A stretch of 64,000 nucleotides of DNA, from contig OZ036003.1 in assembly GCA_964035015.1 (NCBI GenBank), forward strand, positions 1,182,561 to 1,246,560. Direction: 5' to 3'. The notes beneath the pieces were generated by a model. That model saw only the letters and a program-made list of their open reading frames with translations. It searched no databases and was not told the DNA's origin. This document shows positions 1-12,326 of this stretch, piece by piece. Position 1 is the first letter of the stretch. Every line of letters starts with the position of its first letter. Source of the DNA: Corallium rubrum (lineage: Eukaryota; Cnidaria; Anthozoa; Scleralcyonacea; Coralliidae). The translations under genes were made by a program, and so were the position numbers.

Positions 1-445
1 TTTTATCAGGAATGAATAACATTTAGCATACGCAAACTACATTTAGTTTTTGACCTCCAATTTGGAGGACAAATAGTTGTCCTACAAAGGCACTTCAAAA
101 AAGTAGATGTGAATGTGTCCCCCAGTGCCACCGGTTCCTAAACATTTATACAAGACCATTATAAAAGAATTTAATTTGATTTGTCAAACATTATTATACT
201 GCAATATTGTCGCAAATGACGGTTCCGAAAAAGATGTCGGCACATAATGCTTAAAAAATGGGGTACATAATTCTTAAAAAAACAAACAAAAACAAAATAA
301 CAGCTAAACATGGTTTATTGTATTGACAGGGGTACTGTCAACAAAGGGCACTCCAGAAAAGTAGATGGGGATGTGTCCCCCCCAGTGCCACTGGTTCCTA
401 AACCAATCACGCATGTGCTCCTTTCCGGTAGCCCGAGTAAATGTG

Positions 446-510
446 ATGTGCAATGAGCGTGTGTATATTAATTAGACGGCGTTTATTTTACACACGCTCA
501 TCGCACACAC
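446..510. repeat. Hairpin-forming inverted repeat
   Basis: Two ~20-bp arms (ATGTGCAATGAGCGTGTGTA and TACACACGCTCATCGCACAC) are near reverse complements around an AT-rich loop. This looks like a tiny foldback element. No coding content is seen between bases 1 and 1500. Bases 95-140 and 340-405 share a diverged direct repeat with the phrase GTAGATG..ATGTGTCCCCC.AGTGCCAC.GGTTCCTAAAC. Confidence 0.6.
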
Positions 511-706
511 ATACCACACACACGACATAACTAATTATAGCTTCCGATTGTAAATATATATGTTAAATTGTTTCCATTAATCTCATACCCGTTGAAGGCT
601 ACAGTCTGGTAGCCGAAAGCTCGTTTCAATAAATTATTCTGGTCAGTGAACATTTTATTTGCTTTTATTATGAATCATCGTGACCGCGTTTCTTCCATTT
701 TTTCAA

Positions 707-1109
707 CGTTCTTCTTGTCCGTATAGTAAGAATATTTGTCTTTGCAAGAATTTATTGCAAGAATACAGTTCTTATCAAGAATCTTAACACGAATATTTTG
801 TCTTCAAATAAGTAATAATATTCTTATATGATTCTTGTTTCAAGAAAAAAAATACTTGTTTAAAGCAAATTTTTGCTTAAAATAAGAAAATATTTGCTTA
901 AAATAAGCAAAATAATTCTTGTCCGTATAGTAAGAATTTTTGTCTTGACAAGAATTATATCAAGAACATTTCTTCTTAAAATAAGTAACAATGTTCTTAT
1001 ACGATTCCTGTTTCAAGCAAAACAAGAAATACTTTTTTGCTTAAAATAAGTAAAATTATATTGACAAGAATTACATAAAAACATTTTTACTTAAAGTAAG
1101 AAAAATTAG
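707..1109. repeat. Two-copy ~205-bp tandem duplication
   Basis: Copy one begins near 712 and copy two near 921, both with TTCTTGTCCGTATAGTAAGA. Both continue with CAAGAA..TTCTTA and CTTAAAATAAG modules, and each copy is built from short AAGAA/TTCTT motifs. The copies have diverged by substitutions and small gaps, so this is an old tandem duplication of a low-complexity AT-rich segment. Confidence 0.6.
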
Positions 1110-1532
1110 GGTAAAAAGCTGCTCTGTACAATTTCTGAATTTATAATATAATAAATGGTAAACCTGCAATCTAAAATTTAATAATAGAATAACTCATTTT
1201 AACTGCAAGTTTTAATTACTACATGTATATTATAAAAACTACAATTAAAGGGGAAGTCAGTCTGTAAAATCACCTGAGCTTATTTGATACTGTAGTTTAT
1301 ACCATATTTATCTACTTGGTAAACTATAAAATCTTCGCCTTTGGTGCACAAACCAAGAAATCACACCATGACGTTGCAAAAAACGTAAACACGAACCCTT
1401 CGGTTGATATATCGCGTAGACACCTCAATCACGGTATATAACCTTTATAACGTATACGATTGTTCAAACGAGAACACAATTTCAATATTATATACTGTAT
1501 GTATATCAAATTAATGTTTAAAAAAACATGGT

Positions 1533-3556
1533 CTACGCACTGTTCTTGAACTTAGTATATTCTTCAATGGCAGTGTTGAAGGGAGATAACAGTTCTGCTG
1601 GTGTGGATTTATCCCCAAATATAAAATTGGGTAATACTGAAAGCCCAAGCTCATGGGATGGAGGGTAATCTATATCCAGGACGTAAAACATTCCAATGAA
1701 TGCAAGTGCAGCTTCCATTACTTTGTCCACTTCGATTGAACCTTTGCAAATAATGTACGCTGTTCTTGAGTCAATCAATATTGTAAGGCCATTTCCTTGC
1801 TTTCTAGAACAACACTGTTCAGGATCCTCATTCTCCTCACAAAAAAATAGTATAGTTACACAGGGAAGTGACAAGGCTTGTTCTTATCCATGGCCCTTAC
1901 CCTCAAATACTGTGCAGTCACTACGCAATTTGGGTGCTATGACACTGGCCAATAACTTATTCCAAAATTATATCTGGCCAATAGAACTTACAGTATTCGA
2001 AATGACCAATTTACATCTTCTATATGCATCTAAATTTACCCTTAAGACCTTAGCTTGTTGTCGTACATGTATTAGTTACAAAACCAAAAGATTATTTACT
2101 CTAAAACGAGGTCATAAGTTAATAGTAAATTGGCAGCCATTTTGGAATGTAAAATAAGTTGTGCCCAAAAATTCAGTATTTAAAGGTGTGTGCTCCAATG
2201 GGTATAGTTCCCCAAAATTAGACAGAAGACCACAAGGGCTCTTCTATTTAATTCGAGAGACTAATTCATTAGTGAACTCTATAATAGAGATCCACCTTTA
2301 GAGTCAGTGGACTCTACTGTACACAAAATTCACTATATAATCACGTTTAATCTTGATGAACTAAAACATTATGGAATATAGAACAATGAAATACTTGACC
2401 AGGATTGGCTGAGTGGATGCCACCACTCTAATAATACATGTATTTACTCTTACCTTTATGACATAAACCAGATCAATGGCCTTCCTTGTGTTTTTGTTTG
2501 TTTTCCCTGATGATCCGCCAAATATGCTATGGACATGTTTCAAAATATGAACAATCTTTGCAGCTGTAGAGAACGAGAAAAAGGATACCATATCTTAAGT
2601 TCTTAACACCAGAAATTAGGAATGCATGATGGGATTAGTACATGGATTCTCAAGCCTTTGAAGGTGATATTTTTTAACTTGAAGGATGACACAATAATAA
2701 TTAACGTAACTGAAGAAAAACACACACAAAAAACTACAGCTATTGTCCACTTGCAAACTAATCATTTGGTTTTTGAAGCCCAAACAAATTAGGAACCCAA
2801 TATTATCACAATCATGTCATCAAGATAATTTATATAAAATGAACAAAAATTTAAGAAACTTTCCATATTAAAAAACACCTACAAAATACACACATAGCAT
2901 ATTTTGTACCCTTGCCACTACAATTAATGTATCTTATTGTCTTACTTGCAGTTGGCTTGCTTGGATGTCCAACACTCTTTTTGGAAACACAAAAATAAAT
3001 TAAAAAGTCTATTTCGTTTACAGCCCTGATGTATATTATAAACGACTTGTATTTCCCCAAATTATATTATTAAAAAAAACTATTTGTATACCAAGAAAAA
3101 GCACTGGGTGCACCCGTTTAACTGTCTAAGCAAGCACCACAATTTATAGCACAAACTGCCCAACATCCGCTAAATTCGAAACTTTCTTTTCAAAAGCGAG
3201 TGTCAATGAGCCATCTCTTCCGAAGGGCCGAAGGGGCATCTTGCCCAGGGCAAGAAACCATTTATATAACACCAAAGAACTAGTCTATTTTATGCGATGG
3301 TTGTTCCTATTATATTGTGAAATACTATAAAACCTTCGTGAAGACTTCCAAAATACTTCCTAATGGTAATTCAACAACAATCAAGCTTCACAAGTTTTTA
3401 AATGTTTAAACGACCGCATGTAAATTGTAAAATGAAGCTGATAGCAATCTAGCAATCCATAAAATATTTGGTAAAACTTAACCTCAACATACCTCTCAAA
3501 TCCTTAGCCACTTCCTCATCGATTTCCCCAATCTTTATAAATAATCCTTCAGCCAT
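1533..3556 (-). CDS. Candidate multi-exon gene, SAMD3-like C-terminus
   Basis: Not firmly identified. The last exon lies within 1533-1874. Its protein contains an ALAFIGMFYVLDIDYP core, which resembles the C-terminus of repeated animal proteins often auto-named 'sterile alpha motif domain-containing protein 3-like'. Upstream on the same strand, 2454-2563 is bounded by a good acceptor (tctctacag) and donor (AAG/GTAAGAG) and stays open. A likely first exon at 3492-3556 begins ATG (MAEGLFIKIGEIDEE) and ends at a GT donor. A short segment near 2940-2990 (SVGHPSKPT) may be another exon. I infer one spliced gene from shared strand, order and splice signals. The family call rests on one exon, and phase continuity across all exons was not established, so the locus may be partial. 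Confidence 0.4.
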
Positions 3557-3812
3557 ACTGCAATGTCGATAGTTAACTTTTTTCAAAGTTTTTTTCAAAG
3601 GTCGTTGAAAAAAAAAAAGAACGCTCTTTGTGCAAAGAGTTGCACGTCACGTGATACATCCCAGAAGTCTTTGTAAGCGCACCGGGAGCCCAATCAGTGC
3701 CCAAGATGCTTTTCGAATGGTCTATGAATATTGGATATTCCTTCCCTGCAAATATTCCTTCCCTGCTAATTTCCAAGCCAAAGCATCTTTAATACACACT
3801 TGTAGAAGCAAG

Positions 3813-4180
3813 TGGGTATATTATAAATGATATTGGGCATTTCACTCGATTACATAGCATGTTCTAAGGATTTTGGGTGAAGGAAAATTCGAGTGTAGAA
3901 TATATACATTTTAAGTCCAAACCCCGAGCAGTTGCGAAAAATGCAACTACACAGGCCGTCCGGCAGGAATTGAACCCACGACCTTGCGATTCTAGTGCAA
4001 TGCTCTGACCACTGAGCCATGGAGGCCGTTGCCGAGAGCTTGATCGCGAGTTCTGTATATATAATAAGGTGCTAATGCCAGGAGAGAATTGGGTATATTA
4101 TAAATGATATTGGGCATTTCACTCGATTACATAGCATGTTCTAAGGATTTTGGGTGAAGGAAAATTCGAGTGTAGAATAT
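3813..4180. repeat. Identical 91-bp direct repeats flanking a tRNA-derived SINE
   Basis: Bases 3813-3903 and 4090-4180 are identical, starting TGGGTATATTATAAATGA and ending GAGTGTAGAATAT. Between them lies an insertion with a tRNA-like module. Ninety-one bases is too long for an ordinary target-site duplication. A segmental duplication, or recombination around the SINE, is more likely. Complete identity implies a recent event. Confidence 0.75.
3945..4030 (-). mobile_element. tRNA-derived SINE head
   Basis: Read on the minus strand, the sequence has an A box (TGGCTCAGTGGTCAGAG), an anticodon-like stem-loop with loop CTAGAAT, and a B box (GGTTCAATTCC). The acceptor-like arms GGCCTCC and GGACGGCC pair imperfectly. 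The imperfect acceptor and repeat-flanked setting argue for a SINE head rather than a functional tRNA gene. Confidence 0.65.
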
Positions 4181-4344
4181 GAAGAAAGAAGCCACAGAGT
4201 TGCCTGTGGATGAGGCTACGTTTAGAATTCTCGGCAGTAATTGTGAAAGATGTAAAGACTCCTTGAAAGGAAAAGCAGAAATGAGCCCTGGTCTTGTACC
4301 CGGTGTTATCGTTTCCAAGCTCTGACTTTAAGGATATTGATGAT

Positions 4345-4636
4345 GCACTATAATATTATGCATGGAAATGAACCAAACTTTCGAGTAGTTTGTAGCATCG
4401 ACGGGTGCCCTGCAACGTTTAACTTATACGCTTCCTTCTAAAGACATGTAAAAAGGCACCATAAAGAATTGTATGATGAAAATTTGAAGGCATGTGAAGA
4501 AAATTGTGGTGAGGACGAAAACCAACACGAGAGTGCCAACGAAGATGAAAATGAAAGTGTCGATGTTAGTACTTCAGATGACGACTCAGAAAATACAAGT
4601 AGTAGTGATGATGTAGAGGAAGAGCAGCAAGGAAAG
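4345..4636 (+). pseudogene. C2H2 zinc-finger exon of a Tnp2-like transposase gene
   Basis: The open frame encodes a C2H2 finger (CSIDGC ... HVKRH) followed by a very acidic Ser/Asp/Glu tail, and ends at a GT donor (GGAAAG/GTATAAT). The phrase NEPNFRVVCSIDGC resembles the zinc-finger start of metazoan Tnp2-like transposon proteins, whose main body appears downstream at 9.07-10.37 kb in the same orientation. A TAA interrupts the finger just before RHVKRH, so the exon is broken. Joining it to the downstream body across a ~4.4-kb intron is an inference from homologous gene architecture. Confidence 0.5.
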
Positions 4637-5429
4637 GTATAATCATGTTATTTTTTTTATTTTTGAGTTAAATATGGGTGAGGATTTGGCCATTAATTGG
4701 GCGATTTCATTTATTATATGTGCACCACCTTCCCCTGTTGCGGGGTCTGGATAGGGGTGACCCATAGAATTTGCTGGAAAAAAACCCCTATATTTTTGTA
4801 TTTTAATGATATCCAAGGGGGAAATGGGGACTACACTTAGGTATAATTATAATATATCTAAGGAGTGATGAAGACTTGTTTATCCTAAACTATAGGGGTT
4901 GACAAGCAATGCCTCAATTTTATTCTGGCATACAGCAGACAACTTTATTCAGAAGAGTGGGGCACATGCCCCTTTAAGGTGAAATGCAACGAAACAATTT
5001 TTCAGGCTTATCCTGATCATTAGACTGGTATGTAAGATGTAGCATGTTTAAGAAGTTATGTTTGCAAACATGGGATATGGTTGAGTAGAAAATCTAAAGC
5101 TTGTGATGTCACAGTTGGTGAGCCTCATTTTAGCGCGATGGTTATTCTAGGTATTTAAGCCATTTGCAACTATTTACCAACAGGATTGTAAGGCTGTTTT
5201 CTCAAAAACGTCAAAGTTCAAACTCATAAGTTGAAATTTGTCAACAGTTCACCAACTGTGATATCACAAGTTCAATATTTATAATCCCAATATCTCCGCA
5301 ATGAAATGGTGTATGAGTCTCAAACTTTTCACAGTACTTAGTTAGCATGTCATCTTTAATTTAAGCAACAATCATGAACAACATGAAAAGTTGTTGCATT
5401 TCACCTTTTATTATATGCATGACAAAATT

Positions 5430-6360
5430 ACTGCATTCTGATTGGCTGAGAGGAGTACAATTATTTTATTAATTATATATCCTTCTGTAATCAGGCCCAA
5501 ATGCTGCAATTTCATTGGTTTAGAGGAGTGCGATTTGAGCATTAATCGCACTCTTGCTAGCTGTAATCGCACACCTGTTTCAGCCAATGGAAATCAAGCT
5601 AGCTATCAAAATTGTCCAATCACAGTTCGGCACCTAAGCTGTAGGATTTTCCGGGATTTTTCAAAAAATTAAAAAATGGAGGATTTTAAATATTAAAATA
5701 TAGAATTTCAATTTGTAGTTTTTTGTATACGTTTTGAAAACAGTGTCGTGTCCCCAACAAATTAAAAACAAATTATTACCCAGATTGGCACTCGGGTATT
5801 TCTTAAATATTTTAGTCACTAAAGTAGCAACACTCGGTGAAATACAGTAAGCTTAAACTGCATGAGTGTGTTTATAAATACATGGGTATAAACACGCTAT
5901 AAAGTAAAGACAAACAGCACTAAATTACTCACATTTTTGGTTCTTGTCATTCTTTATCAATAACTCCCGATTTTACCTCACATATAATTGTATGAACTCC
6001 TCATCAATTCACTTTATTATTAAAAAACCTCCTCGTCGAGTCTCCGTATATTAAAAGAAATGGCCGCGTGAAATTTGCATTTTTTGCGGGCCATGTTGAG
6101 AGGCCTAGGTCTAGAACCCAAAAGTTGGGCTACTATGAAGCATTTGCTGTCGAAAACAAAGAAGATGAGGACATGACATGATTACATAAGGATATATAAT
6201 TAATGGGTAATAGAACGAATTGAATCGTGCTATTAATGCCAAATCATACTCGTGATTAACAAATCAACCTCCTGCTTCGTGGTCGGTCGATTTTGTAATC
6301 GCTCATATGATTTTGGCATTAATAGCACTCCTCGTCGTTCTATTACCCCCATTAATTGTA
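5430..6360. mobile_element. Foldback/MITE cluster
   Basis: The clearest element spans about 6199-6357. The left arm TTAATGGGTAATAGAACGA and the inner arm GTGCTATTAATGCCAAATCATA are mirrored by TATGATTTTGGCATTAATAGCAC and TCGTTCTATTACCCCCATTAA. Around 5430-5590 there is a related segment with GATTGGCTGAGAGGAGT and TTGGTTTAGAGGAGTGCGATT. No coding potential is convincing here; the small ORFs are inside the repeats. Confidence 0.55.
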
Positions 6361-6754
6361 CTGCGGTACAATTAATAAAAATGGAGAAGGCCCTGGGAAC
6401 GATGTTGACAATAAAATTGAAAATGGTGACTAATGCTGCAATGGAAAGTTTTCACATTTCCAACGACTTGTGGTCCACTATGAACTAAAACTTCCATGTA
6501 AATATATTGAAATGAGTACAGAGAATACCCAGAGTGAAAATGTTTCTTGTCAAGTAATGAAACAAGGTGTTAAAAGGTGTGAGTGAGTAGGAAGCGTATG
6601 TGTTGTAATTTTGTCATGCATATAATAAATAAGTAATCATGATTTTGCTCGTACAATTACTGTAAGGATTTACACTACTTGTGATATTTGAAAATTATGC
6701 CAAATTGCACTTGCCTAATGGCCTGTCACAATTGTAATTAATTATTTTATATCT

Positions 6755-6850
6755 GATATTTATTATTATTTATTATTATTATTATTTATTATTATTATTT
6801 ATTATTATTATTATTATTATTTATTTATTATTATTATTATTATTATTGTT
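6755..6850. repeat. (TTATTA)n / (TTA)n low-complexity tract
   Basis: An irregular array of TTA and TTTATTA units directly abuts the 5' truncation point of the LINE fragment that follows. Confidence 0.85.
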
Positions 6851-6855
6851 GTTTT

Positions 6856-7970
6856 CTTAACCCGAAACAAATTCGGCCTTAGTATTTGTCCACCATCAGT
6901 CAAATTCACCCAATGCCAAACCGTACTTCGAACAGCTCTTAAAACATCTCCCAACAAACAGATCAATGAACTATGGAAGTCAACTAGCAACAGCTCAAAC
7001 ATCCAGTATGACGTCTATACCTCTACCAAGCAACTTCTTAAAGATTTTCGCTCTGAGCACGAGGATAGACTTCATAACCATCTAATCTGTCAAGGCTCGT
7101 TTTTCACTAACATTACAAAGTTCTCCTTCTCTCAATTAACGAAGTTATGGTGCGTGGCTCAACCTAGACTACCTAAGAATATCTTCAATTTTACGATACG
7201 TTACATGAATAACTCTCTACCAACACGCCAAAACCTTGCAAGATGGGGTATATCACCAACACTGGATTGTTCCCTTCGTCTAGGCCCAGAAACTCTACTC
7301 CACGTCGTAGCAGGTTCCCAATCGTATCTCGAAAGGTTTACCTGGAGACATGATTCAATTTTGAACTTTCTTGCGTCAAACCTAAAGACAGTCAGCGGTT
7401 CAAATCTCTATGTCGTTCTTCCGGGATACAAAAGTCCATCCATATTAACCGGCGACTCATACCGTCCAGACTTGCTCCTGACAACAACTAGTGGATGCTT
7501 ATACATTGTTGAACTAACTGCTGGTTTTCATTCTAATCTTCAAAAGAATGTGGAACATAAAAAAAACTAAATATTTAGAATTAATTAGAGAACAAAGGAA
7601 ATTATTTATATCCGTAAAATTTATAAATTTATCAATTAGCTCTCTTGGTGTCTTTGCAAAAGAATGTTCAACATTTCTAAAAATGCTAAATGATCTTGAT
7701 TTTGACAAAGTTCACCAAAACTATTGTGTGAAACGAATGACGACAATTGCCATCAGAACTACGTATTATATATTCTGTTGCCGAAATAAGGAATGGACAA
7801 ACCCAGATTTATTAACTTTTTAATGTTGTATTGTATAAGTTTGTTATGTGTTGTTATAGTTATGTATTATAGTATACCATCGATTCAAGTAGCCGGTTGT
7901 AAATTAACTTAATAAGTGAGATTTACAATTGTATATGTAAGAACTAAATTTAATCAATAAAGTTTCCATT
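6856..7970 (+). mobile_element. 5'-truncated LINE, C-terminal part of ORF2
   Basis: The frame is open from about 6856 through 7570 and then shifts by one base in an A-run near 7560, continuing to a stop at about 7823. The protein contains motifs seen at the C-terminal end of cnidarian non-LTR retrotransposon ORF2 proteins: ETLLHVVAGSQSYL, YRPDLLL, VKFINLSISSLGVF and IRTTYYIFCCRNKEW. No reverse transcriptase core remains, since the copy is truncated at the TTA-rich tract. The 3' UTR continues to about 7970, where a second LINE tail is inserted. The copy is non-functional because of the truncation and frameshift. Confidence 0.7.
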
Positions 7971-7984
7971 ATTAACTCTTCTAT

Positions 7985-8513
7985 CGCAACACACGCATTG
8001 CTGCTTTATTCCGAAGACAGGAACAAGCAAAGAAGAGAGAATACGGCGACAGGATTAGAGAAGTCGAGCATGCCTCCTTTACACCTTTGGTTTTGCAACA
8101 ACAGGAGGACTCAGTAAAGAAACAACGATAGCGTACAAACGGTTAGCCGAACTATTGGCCATGAAACGAAAAACTGAATACGGCACTACTCTAGCCTGGA
8201 TGCGATGCTCCCTCTCATTTGCTCTACTTAGGTCGGCTATTTAATGTATCAGAGACTCGAGAGCATCATCACATCGAAGTCCGAACACAAACATTGAACT
8301 TAGTATTGCAGAAAGTCGATTATCTTATACGTAAATTTTTAATATTTTTTTTATTATTCATTTTGAAAATGTAATAGTGTAATTATAATTTATTTTTATA
8401 TATAATATAACACTTAGTCTACATAATTTTAAAGTTGGGTAAAATTGTAAATAGTATGCTGTAAAGAAGATTGATTTAATAAAATTATTATTATATTTAA
8501 AAAAAAAAAAAAA
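7985..8513 (+). mobile_element. LINE 3' tail inserted with a 14-bp target-site duplication
   Basis: The segment is bounded by identical direct repeats ATTAACTCTTCTAT at 7971-7984 and 8514-8527, and ends in an A15+ tail. These are textbook signs of target-primed reverse transcription. The protein remnant reads ALFRRQEQAKKREYGDRI and HASFTPLV, then in another frame KRKTEYGTTLAWMRCSLSFA. That matches the extreme C-terminus commonly encoded by a LINE ORF2. It carries at least one frameshift and several stops. It is nested in the 3' UTR of the older LINE at 6856-7970. Confidence 0.8.
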
Positions 8514-9068
8514 ATTAACTCTTCTATTATCAGTATTATGTAATTCGTGGCAAATTCATTAATTCAAATCACTTGTAGTGTAAATCCTTAATTGTACTCA
8601 CTATCATATGATTACCTGTACTAATTGGTTAAAATTTATTTACAGTAGATGTTGTAAGAAGGAAATTAATATATTTTACACGTTTAGTGGTAAACGAGTT
8701 CACTAAATTTAACACATTGCTGCTGAGGCCAGCCTCAGCCCTCTGCTGAATAAGATCGTCTGGTGTTAGCCAGAATAAAATAATAAAGGCTGTCCCAGGC
8801 AGGAGTGGGTTAAACTTAAATTCAACTTCTACTGTAGGTTGGGAAAGTGGACATCCAAAAAAGTGCAGCCTCCTTCCTTCTAAAAGTTAAAGAAATAAGA
8901 TTCCACAGGTACAGTAAACTGTAGTACAGCATCAACAAATCAATTCATGCAGTGTTAAAATAATTTAGATGGCTACTGTAGGAATGGATCTATTTATTAC
9001 AAGACATTGCTTGGAGAAACAATCAACAAATTATAGTTAACATAGAACCAAATTTTAACATCTTCTAG

Positions 9069-10372
9069 GTTGCAATGGGATCCATTTCAGACAGCAGTCG
9101 TACTTTGGTAAGCCAAGTGGTGAATAGTTTAAAAAGTGATGTTCTAGCAGCCTTTCAATCAGACAACCAGAAAGAAGAAGTAGAAAAGTTGTCTAAGTGT
9201 GCTCAAGATCCATTTACTGGCATTGACACAGAGCTGCAATCAACGTGCATTAAAAAGCACTTCCATTATGTTGAACATAAGGAAATCAGCCTTGGGGATA
9301 TACTTTCCAGAAAGAAAAAAAGGATCAAAAATAATTATATATGAGAAAGAAGAAAAGTTCATTTATATTCCCCTTTTGGATAGTGTGCAGCAGATGCTTT
9401 CGAATGAACGAATAGCAGGTATGATTCTTAAAAACCCACAATTGTTGTGACGGTGTATGTTATGATATGCATGATGGTAGTGTCTATAAAAACGACAAGT
9501 ATTTCCAAGAACATGAAAATCCCCTTCCACTGGTGACTTATGATGAACTAGAAGTTTGCAATCCACTGGGAAGTAATGCAGGCACCCACAAAGTGGATAT
9601 GTTTTACTACACGATTGCCAACATCTCTCCAAAGTTCAGATCTAAACGATGTGCTGTTCGTTTATTAACGATTGCTAATGCAGCAATTGTTCAAAAGTAT
9701 GGCATTAATACAGTTATGAAGCACACTGTAGATGATTTGCAGCTGCTTTATAGCGGTGTTGGCATGAATGTAAATGGCACCGAAAGAGTTATCCATGGCA
9801 AAGTATTGATGTGCACCGGTGACACTCTTGGTCAACATTACTGTGGTGGTTTCAAAGAAGGTGTCGGTGCATCATTTCAGAAATGTAGACATTGTCAATG
9901 CGAATTTCAGCAAATGCAAACCGATTTCACAGAGGAAGCATTCACCCTTCGCACAAAAGAAAGCTACACCACCCAATGCAACGAGATTGAGCAGACTCCA
10001 ACAGAGAATATAAAGAAAGATCTGCAAACAACATATGGCGTCAATTTGAGAAGTCAATTTTGTCAACTTCCCACATTTGATGTCACAAAGCGACTTCCCC
10101 AGGACATTATGCATACCTTGTTGGAAGGAACTGTGCAATATGAAGTTCGGCTTGTTCTCCTCCATTTCATTCAATTGGGCATGGCAACTTTGCCAGTAAT
10201 AAATGCGGCAATTGTTAGCCATGAATATGGCTATTCTGAAGTTAGTGACAAACCAGGGCCTCTTAAAGAATCAGTATTCTACGGTGATGAAAGATACAAA
10301 TTAAAATATAAAGCATCACAGGCAGGATTTTCTGTCAAGGGGGGCCAGGAAAAACCTAGGGGGGCAGCTTAA
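9069..10372 (+). pseudogene. Tnp2/CACTA-like transposase body, frameshifted
   Basis: The exon starts after an acceptor (catcttctag) and encodes motifs typical of metazoan Tnp2-like transposon proteins: a VCNPLGS.AG.HKVDMFYYT segment, SPKFRSK, a Cys-rich CRHCQCEF motif, and LPQDIMHTLLEGTVQYE, which resembles the DxMHxLLEG signature. Two single-base frameshifts are evident, near 9300 (LGDI to YFPERKKG) and near 9430 before YDMHDGSVY. The last frame (9467-10372) is open for 301 codons. It ends abruptly in unrelated sequence (VKGGQEKPRGAA), so the C-terminal part of the transposase is missing. Assignment to EnSpm/CACTA is by resemblance only. Confidence 0.6.
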
Positions 10373-10890
10373 CTGAGGCATATGAAGACCCAACAGTACT
10401 GAGGAAGCGTCCAAATGGAGGCCTGGGTGCAGCCCTAGAAATTGCATTTTAAAACTTTCCTAATTAGTAGTGATTAAATAAATAGATATATACTGAATAC
10501 AAAATTTGGCAAAACGGTGCCAAATATAGAATCTGTATATATATATTTCTCAAACTCATGAATAATTCATGAGCTAATTAGCCAATCAAAAACACGTATT
10601 TCGTCACGTGCGTGAGTTGCGAAACCCCGGTAATAAACGAAAAATTGAATTAATAATTAGGAAATTAGATAATAAACGCTTTAAACAATAAAAAGCGTAC
10701 GTTACAACATTTCTGAATTATAAAAACAGTCAAAACAAACAAAACTGTTTTATTACCACAATTCTAAATTATAAATGCAAAACTCAACACAGAAACCAAT
10801 TAAGTTAGGTTTGCAAATTTTAATCACACAAAAAAATCGTATGAACAACGACATGCACACTTATTACATTTTCTTCACAACAAAATTCAC
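10373..10890. other. No gene recognised; shared dispersed repeat
   Basis: No coding region is convincing. The segment 10541-10600 (CTCAAACTCATGAATAATTCATGA..TAGCCAAT) recurs at about 44,968-45,015, so it is a dispersed repeat. The rest is AT-rich. Confidence 0.5.
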
Positions 10891-11063
10891 GTCACAGTTT
10901 ACAAAATATGGTGTTTGTAAACTAACAGCAATTTTAGCTACACGCTCCTCAGTAACTGAGGTGGAACTAACATTAACATCCTCAATATTCTGACAAATTG
11001 AGGTTGAACTAACTTTTACGTCCTCGACGGTATTCTCTACTTTTGCGAAACTAGTGGACGGAC
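10891..11063 (-). pseudogene. Frame-shifted Ser/Thr-rich tail of the Crypton protein
   Basis: Immediately past the recombinase stop, an adjacent frame stays open to about 10,891. It encodes an internally duplicated unit (VEDVKVSSTS, then IEDVNVSSTS). The join at ATTTAGGTCCG needs only one extra base. This looks like the original C-terminus split off by a frameshift, though a genuine shorter protein cannot be excluded. Confidence 0.45.
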
Positions 11064-12326
11064 CTAAATTCGAGATACATTTGAGATTTGCTCTTTGCTT
11101 GCCTTCTCGTATTTAAAGAGCGCCTTAGAGCTATGCCCTGTTCTGTCTCGTATAAGCTTTTCGTCAATACCATGTTGAAAAAGTGCAGTGGTGCAAGTCA
11201 CCCTAAGAGAATGAGCCATCTTGACCTTTATGCCCACACTCTTACACATATCTGGCAATATCTTACTCAACGTATTCACACCAACAGGGCTATTTGAGAA
11301 ACCCAAATTCTTTGTATTTGGCCGAAAATAATATGCGTTAACTTTAGGTTCTTCGCATTTGGCAAGTTCAATATACAACTTGTAAACTTCAACGAGGCAA
11401 CGTTCATGTTTGTCACCTTCCTCGTGACATACATGACGAACCTTCCTTGGGACATATTTCAAATCGCAAAGACCACCATGAAATGTTTTGCTAACATTCT
11501 CTTCAAACTGGATATAATTACTGCCTACTTCAAAATTATTGAGTATTATATTACGATGCTCTCCGCGCCTAACGACAAACAACTTCCCATTATAATAATA
11601 CACAGTATTAAGCAAACTTTTAGATGTACTCAGGCCTAATTGTCCCGCAACCCAAAATTTCTCTTCTTCCTCATCAGTTATAGCTTCTTTCTCAGCCTTT
11701 TTGTGAGCAATACCGACTCCTTCCCTCGTAGACTTCTTCATTTCACAATCCAACAGCTTTTGAAAACGTAAAAATCTACAAAAATTATACAATAGTCAGT
11801 ACGGTGTATTACTAATCAGAAACCCAATGCGCTTAACAATTACAGTATACTATACACAAAAACCTGCAACGCACCGTGTATCCGACTTATCCAAAGGGTT
11901 TAACGCTAATGAGCCATTCTTTTCGTCAAGATGCCTCTTCAAAGCGGCCACTAAACCATACACGCTACGTGGTAACAACCTCCTGAATAAATTTCCCAAG
12001 CCAGTATAGTATGCCATGCTTTCGCCATTCATTTCTTCCAAAGCTGTGTCAACAGTTTGCACATTGTCATCAACCTCGTCGCTTGTCTCGCTTTTCGTAC
12101 TTCTGTAATACTGCCATTCCTTAAACACATCGACAGTCCACTTGTTCTTGTATCGGGTAGAACAAGGAATAGCGGTCTGAATAGCTTCTGTCTCTTCTGT
12201 TAATGTCCTAGCTTCTCGAAATGAACGCCCATCTTTGCTTCCCGTATTCATATTCACCTTCGCTGGTGAACTAACATATATGCTAATAATCTGAGCAACG
12301 CACCCTGTTATATAATAGCACGCCAT
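11064..12326 (-). CDS. Crypton-type tyrosine recombinase
   Basis: Exons 12326-11875 and 11775-11064 join in phase (donor ACACG/GTGCGT, acceptor ttttgtag/A) to give 387 codons. The N-terminal part has a compact helical domain (TRYKNKWTVDVFKEWQ) like that preceding Crypton recombinases. The C-terminal part has the tyrosine-recombinase hallmarks: an HSLR box (H-x-x-R), RTGHSS (the GH box) and a downstream catalytic-candidate Tyr in FKYEKAS. RRGEHRN earlier may include the first catalytic Arg. Cryptons are circular-intermediate DNA transposons and also gave rise to domesticated animal genes. The start could instead be an internal Met near 12252. After the TAG, the +1 frame stays open for about 50 more codons (10.9-11.06 kb), so a single-base deletion may have shortened the protein. 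Confidence 0.75.

Noticed and set aside
580..625. Hammerhead-like hairpin near GGCTACAGTCTGGTAGCCGAAAGC
   Set aside because: It has a stem and GAAA but no CUGANGA core on either strand.
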